NCBI RefSeq assembly: GCF_023698535.1 | Contig: NZ_JALJCL010000001.1 | Span: 310,001-374,000 of the forward strand | DNA from: Halorientalis regularis | GTDB taxonomy: Archaea; Halobacteriota; Halobacteria; Halobacteriales; Haloarculaceae | Length of the DNA: 64,000 nt | Reading direction: 5' to 3' | Part shown: positions 60,252 through 64,000 of the stretch, piece after piece | How positions within the stretch are numbered: position 1 is the first letter of the stretch | How the letters are laid out: each line of letters starts with the position of its first letter | The notes under the pieces: generated by a model | Database searches by the model: none | Seen by the model: only the letters and a program-made list of their open reading frames with translations | Told to the model about the DNA's origin: nothing | Program-made: the position numbers and the translations under genes

Positions 60252-61282
60252 TCGACATCGAACCCTACCACCGTGACCTGGCACGCCCGCTCTCGACCGC
60301 GCGCGGCGAGATCGAGGAGCGCGAGGGCTTCCTCGTGCGGATCGAGTACGCCGATCAGGTTGGGCTGGGCGAGGCCGCACCGCTTCTCGGCTGGACGGAA
60401 TCGCTGGACGCCTGCCGGGAAGCCCTCGAGTACGCACCAGAACTCGCCCGCGACGAGGACTGGGGCGTAGCCCTCGGCGAGACGTCCGCGCCGGCAGCCC
60501 GGCACGCGCTGGCGCTGGCGCTCGCCGACGCACGTGCGAAACTCGACAACACGCCGCTGTACCGCTATCTCGGCAACGAGCGACTCGTCCGCCGGGTGCC
60601 GGTGAACGCGACCGTCGGCGACGCCGATGCCGAGAGGACCGCCCGGCAGGTCATGAAGGCCGTCGAGAACGGCTTCGAGTGCGTGAAGATCAAGGTCGGC
60701 GCACGGCGCGTCGCGGAAGACGCCGACCGCCTCCGGCGAGCCAGGGAGGTGGTCGGCGACGACGTGGCGCTCCGGGCCGACGCAAACGGCGCGTGGGACC
60801 GCGAACAGGCCGAACGAGCGCTGGAAGCGTTCGACGACCTCGATCTGGAGTACGTCGAGCAACCGATGTCGGCCGAAGAAGTCGCGGCCCACGCCGGCCT
60901 CCGGAACGGGGGCAACGAGGTGCCCATCGCACTCGACGAGTCGCTGGCCGAGCGGCCGGTGACGGACCTGCTGGCCGCCGAGGCCGCCGACTACCTCGTC
61001 CTCAAGCCGATGGCGCTGGGCGGCCCCGACAGGGCCAGAAACGTCGCGCGACAGGCCAGACAGGCGGGCGTGACGCCGGTGATCTCGACGACGATCGACG
61101 GCGTCGTCGCGCGCACCGCAGCGGTCCACGTTGCCGCCGCCATCCCCGAGATTCCGGCCTGTGGCCTCGCGACGGCCGACTGGCTGGCCGACGACCTCGG
61201 CCCCGACCCCGCGCCGGTCGCCGACGGCCGGATCGAAGTCCCACAGGCCAAGGGGCTGGGTGTCGACCTCGGGGACGAGTGA
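60248..61282 (+). CDS. menC: o-succinylbenzoate synthase MenC
   Basis: 344 residues, enolase superfamily. Catalytic KIKVG (Lys) near 140, DANGAWD near 175, EQP near 205 and ALDESL (Asp) near 230. Dehydrates SHCHC to o-succinylbenzoate. The start overlaps the menA stop by four bases and its stop overlaps menE by one. Confidence 0.94.
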   Translation: MIDIEPYHRDLARPLSTARGEIEEREGFLVRIEYADQVGLGEAAPLLGWTESLDACREALEYAPELARDEDWGVALGETSAPAARHALALALADARAKLDNTPLYRYLGNERLVRRVPVNATVGDADAERTARQVMKAVENGFECVKIKVGARRVAEDADRLRRAREVVGDDVALRADANGAWDREQAERALEAFDDLDLEYVEQPMSAEEVAAHAGLRNGGNEVPIALDESLAERPVTDLLAAEAADYLVLKPMALGGPDRARNVARQARQAGVTPVISTTIDGVVARTAAVHVAAAIPEIPACGLATADWLADDLGPDPAPVADGRIEVPQAKGLGVDLGDE

Positions 61283-62784
61283 TGGACTGGCCGACACAGG
61301 ACCTCGTCGCCGCCCGCGCCGCCGCGACGCCGGACCGGACCGCCCTGATCGACGCCGACCGCGACGAATCGATCACCTACCGTGGGTACGACGCGGCGGT
61401 CGGCCGTCGGGCGAGTGCACTGAACCAACTGGCGAGCGACGACCCCGACCGGATCGCCGTCCTGCTCGGCACCCGACCAGCGTTCGCCGAACTGTTCTTC
61501 GCGGCCATGCGACTGGGTGTCTCGGTCGTCCCGCTGAACGTTCGCCTGACGCCCGCCGAGGTGAGCGAGCAGGTCGAGCGCACCGACCCCGCCGCGCTGA
61601 TCTGTGCGCGCGGGACGGCAGCGACGGCCACCGAGGTCTTCGAGGGCCCGATTGCGTCGGTCGACGAGACCGAGCGAGACGGCGTGCAGGCGCTCGAAGA
61701 CCTCGGCGGCGAACCCGTAGAACCGGCGACGCTGACGCCCGAGACGGAACAGGTGGTCATGTTCACCTCCGGGACCACGGGCCGACCCAAGGGTGTGCGA
61801 CTGACCGTCGAGAATCTCGTCGCGAGCGCGACGGCCTCGGCCTTCCGGCTGGGCGTCTCGCCCAGTGATCGGTGGCTCTGTTGCCTCCCGACCTACCACA
61901 TGGGCGGACTCGCACCGGTCGTCCGCTCGGCGCTGTACGGCTCGACGGTCGCGATCCAGCGCGAGTTCGAGGCCGCGGAGACCGCACGAGTGCTCGACGA
62001 GTTCGAGATCACGGGTGTCTCGCTCGTCCCGACCATGCTCTCCCGCCTGCTGGACGCGGGCTGGGAGCCGTCCGAGCAGTTGCGGTTCGTCCTGCTCGGC
62101 GGTGCGCCGGCCGCCGAGGAACTGCTCGCACGCTGTCGGGAGCGGGACGTACCGGCCTGTCCGACCTACGGCATGACCGAGACGGCCTCACAGATCGCCA
62201 CGGCCACGCCCGAGGGCGCGGCTTCCCACGAGGGAACAGTCGGGCAACCACTCGTCAATACGACCGTCACGGTCGTCAACGAGGACGGCGATCCCGTCGC
62301 GCCGGGCGAGACCGGCGAGATCGTCGTCTCCGGCCCGACGGTGACGCCGGGGTATCTCGATCCCGAGGTCACCGAGGAAGCGTTCGGCCCAGAGGGCCTG
62401 TACACCGGCGATATCGGGTCCCGGGACGAGGACGGGCGGTTGTGGGTGCACAACCGCGTAGACGACCGGATCGTCACCGGCGGCGAGAACGTCGACCCCG
62501 GCGAGGTCGTGGCTGTCCTGCGGGAGCATCCCGAGATTCGGGAGGCCGCCGTCGTGGGACTGGACGACGACGAGTGGGGCGAACGTGTCGGGGCACTGGT
62601 AATCCCGGCGGACGAGGCGCACCCCACCGCCGAGGACATCGAGGACCACTGTCGGGAGCGACTGGCGGGGTTCAAACTCCCGCGGACGGTCGGGTTCGCC
62701 GAAGAACTGCCGCGGACGGCGTCGGGAACTATTAAAAAAGAGAGGATCAGAAATTATCTCACAGAGGGCGACACCCAAAACTAA
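61282..62784 (+). CDS. menE: o-succinylbenzoate-CoA ligase MenE
   Basis: 500 residues. ANL motifs VMFTSGTTGRPKGV near 165, the YGMTETAS block near 295, WVHNRVDDRIVTGGENV, and the C-terminal RTASGTIKKERIRNY with catalytic Lys. Activates o-succinylbenzoate with ATP and CoA to feed MenB. Coupled to menC, completing a menA-menC-menE operon. Confidence 0.94.
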   Translation: MDWPTQDLVAARAAATPDRTALIDADRDESITYRGYDAAVGRRASALNQLASDDPDRIAVLLGTRPAFAELFFAAMRLGVSVVPLNVRLTPAEVSEQVERTDPAALICARGTAATATEVFEGPIASVDETERDGVQALEDLGGEPVEPATLTPETEQVVMFTSGTTGRPKGVRLTVENLVASATASAFRLGVSPSDRWLCCLPTYHMGGLAPVVRSALYGSTVAIQREFEAAETARVLDEFEITGVSLVPTMLSRLLDAGWEPSEQLRFVLLGGAPAAEELLARCRERDVPACPTYGMTETASQIATATPEGAASHEGTVGQPLVNTTVTVVNEDGDPVAPGETGEIVVSGPTVTPGYLDPEVTEEAFGPEGLYTGDIGSRDEDGRLWVHNRVDDRIVTGGENVDPGEVVAVLREHPEIREAAVVGLDDDEWGERVGALVIPADEAHPTAEDIEDHCRERLAGFKLPRTVGFAEELPRTASGTIKKERIRNYLTEGDTQN

Positions 62785-62789
62785 GTTTT
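62777..62789 (+). terminator. palindrome at the menE stop
   Basis: AAAACT-A-AGTTTT is a perfect inverted repeat spanning the TAA stop of menE (62782-62784). AT-rich and short, so a weak terminator candidate at best. Confidence 0.35.
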
Positions 62790-62868
62790 AGTAATTGAGA
62801 CGACCAGCCTCAACCACTGTATGACCCGCTAACGACGACTAGGCCGTGCCTTCGCCTTCGGTCCGCGG

Positions 62869-63475
62869 TCAGCCGCTGACGACTACAACAGAGGACACCA
62901 CCCGCTCGGTCCGCCGGGGCTTCGGGCTGGTGACCGTCGGTCGTCGCGGTGTCGGTCTCGATCCGCTCGTCGACGTCGACGGCCCGTGGCCCGGCCACGA
63001 CGGTCCGGTCGGCGAATCGGCCGCGTCCGAGGACCGCACCCAGCAGGAATGCGAGACAGCCGACAACCGCGAGCGGCGGCGGTTGCCGACGCTTCGTGCC
63101 GTCCCGTCGTCGGCGACCGTCTCCGCCAGCACCGGGCCGACGCCGACCGTCCCCGTGACGAGTCCGGTCGCGTACGAGAGCCACGCGGGGTAGGCTGGAC
63201 CGCGGAGGGACTGCTCGCGGCGGCGACCGAGGAAGTTCGTCAGCGACATCGCAGAGACGCGGGGGACGTACGTCGGCAGCGAGATGTGGCTCTCCTCGTC
63301 GTCGTAGGCCGCCGCCCGGTGCACGTCGGCGACGCGGAGGCTTTCGGTGTGCAACCTGACCAGCAGGTCGTTGTAGTAGCCGTAGAACTCGTACATCTCA
63401 TCGAACTCGACGGCTTCGAGGGCGTCGAGTGAAGTGGCCGTGCAGCCGTTCTGCGGGTCGTTCGTTCCCCAGTAA
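62869..63475 (-). pseudogene. decayed GT2 glycosyltransferase remnant
   Basis: The minus strand starts after a stop at about 63484 and reads LLSDYWGTNDPQNGCTATSL ... FDEMYEFYGYYNDLLVRLHTESLRVADV, matching the C-terminal part of dolichol-phosphate-mannose-synthase-like GT2 enzymes (YWGMNDPQNG). The catalytic N-terminal domain is missing. Downstream hydrophobic segments split between frames (AYPAWLSYATGLVTGTVG in one, LAVVGCLAFLLGAVLG in another near 63070), so at least one more frameshift exists. No functional product is expected. Confidence 0.65.
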
Positions 63476-63527
63476 TCCGACAGCAGTCAGCCACAGCAGG
63501 TAAGAGGGCGGACTCGGTAAGTGGTCT

Positions 63528-63770
63528 ATGGCCGACGAGTCGATCAGTTACGCGCTCGTTCGCAAGGTAGCCGCCGAGAAGGAAGTGGACCCGGCAGCGT
63601 TAACACCGCTTCACGACGTGATCGACCCCGACGCGCTCGAATCGATGTTCGACGACACCGGCGGATCCGTGCTCCGCAACGGCCACGTCAGCTTCGACTA
63701 CGAGGGGTTCACCGTCGAGATAGACCACGAACGCTCGGTCTCGCTCAGAGCGAACCACGACGACGGTTGA
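63528..63770 (+). CDS. HalOD1 domain protein
   Basis: 80 residues, one HalOD1 output domain (SISYALVRKVAAEKEVDPAALTPLHDVIDPDALESMF ... VSFDYEGFTVEI). Haloarchaeal-specific and often linked to two-component signalling as a stand-alone output module. Starts at ATG 63528; the neighbours give no partner. Confidence 0.88.
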   Translation: MADESISYALVRKVAAEKEVDPAALTPLHDVIDPDALESMFDDTGGSVLRNGHVSFDYEGFTVEIDHERSVSLRANHDDG

Positions 63771-63799
63771 AATCGGATTCGTGAGCGCCTGGGAGAGAC

Positions 63800-63840
63800 G
63801 TTCTGTTCGACCCGTTCCTGTCAGGAACCAATGACAGAAC
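63800..63840. promoter_or_regulatory. nested palindrome, candidate operator
   Basis: Outer arms GTTCTGT (63800-63806) and ACAGAAC (63834-63840) enclose a perfect GTTCCTG-T-CAGGAAC (63814-63828). It lies 31 bases before ATG 63872, over or next to the probable promoter (an AAATAG box is at about 63843-63848). Confidence 0.5.
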
Positions 63841-63871
63841 TCAAATAGGTAGCGGAAGATACACTACGTAG

Positions 63872-64000
63872 ATGTTCAGCGAGCGTCCGCGAGATGCCCT
63901 AGAAGCCCTTCCGCAGTCGACGGCGTACCCCGTCGCGCTGCTCTGTCTGTTGCTCGGGTCGTCGCTGGCGTTCGCGACGAACTACGACATCCTGGGCGCG
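63872..64000 (+). CDS. membrane protein, N-terminal part (continues past window)
   Basis: From ATG 63872, 43 residues are visible: a charged start (MFSERPRDALEALPQSTAY) then a hydrophobic segment (PVALLCLLLGSSLAFATNYDI). This suggests a multi-pass protein starting with a membrane helix. Family not recognisable from the visible part. The gene is open at the window end. Confidence 0.6.
   Translation, partial: MFSERPRDALEALPQSTAYPVALLCLLLGSSLAFATNYDILGA

Overview
The window is chromosomal DNA from a halophilic archaeon (class Halobacteria; the gene set fits the Haloarculaceae, but I cannot fix the genus). Evidence: high GC, acidic proteins, Tat/lipobox secreted proteins, PGF-CTERM-type surface proteins, HalX and HalOD1 domains, a Bat-type HTH protein, a plant-type 2Fe-2S ferredoxin domain, and TATA boxes 25-31 bases upstream of start codons, which implies leaderless mRNAs.

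Layout. 0-4 kb: tail of an HPP-family membrane protein, a Bat-type regulator, an Mrp/ApbC Fe-S carrier with a DUF2249 tail, a 48-residue zinc-ribbon protein and a small helical protein. 4-12.6 kb (minus strand): a branched-chain-type (Liv) ABC importer, all five components, bracketed by an acyl-CoA ligase, an enoyl-CoA hydratase and an SDR; it looks like uptake plus CoA activation of a carboxylic acid. 12.7-24 kb: lipoprotein, photolyase, 7TM histidine kinase, Mn/Fe SOD, FMN 2-hydroxyacid oxidase, lipase-maturation-factor protein, DCC protein, small unknowns, a metallo-beta-lactamase hydrolase, and a HalX response regulator with a RecA/KaiC-like partner. 24.2-25.8 kb: a low-GC LAGLIDADG homing-endonuclease-like gene one base upstream of thyX. 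25.9-28.9 kb: a membrane-anchored wHTH protein, a frameshifted secreted-protein gene, tRNA-Glu(CTC) followed by three extra copies of its 3' end (two in a perfect 119-bp tandem repeat), and a small dispersed element whose other copy is at 3.9 kb.

28.9-32.4 kb: two MBL hydrolases, a DGC protein and a J-domain/ferredoxin fusion. 32.5-40.9 kb: fatty-acid/acyl-CoA metabolism: acyl-CoA dehydrogenase, alpha/beta hydrolase, wHTH regulator, MaoC and PaaI hotdog proteins, a 3-hydroxyacyl-CoA dehydrogenase/crotonase fusion, and a three-gene HMGS-like/DUF35/thiolase operon. 42.6-62.8 kb: menaquinone synthesis (menF-menD ... menB ... menA-menC-menE), split by a thiamine-type ABC operon with an AIR-synthase-like gene, by a J-domain membrane protein, and by two large exported PGF-CTERM proteins. 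62.8-64 kb: a decayed glycosyltransferase, a HalOD1 protein and the start of a membrane-protein gene behind a nested palindrome.

The most unusual features are the tRNA-Glu tail array, the dispersed element that appears to supply the stop codon of two unrelated genes, the homing-endonuclease gene abutting thyX, the thiolase-fold subunit with no catalytic Cys, and the frameshift and gene remnant. No CRISPR array, rRNA, complete insertion sequence or integrase gene was seen.
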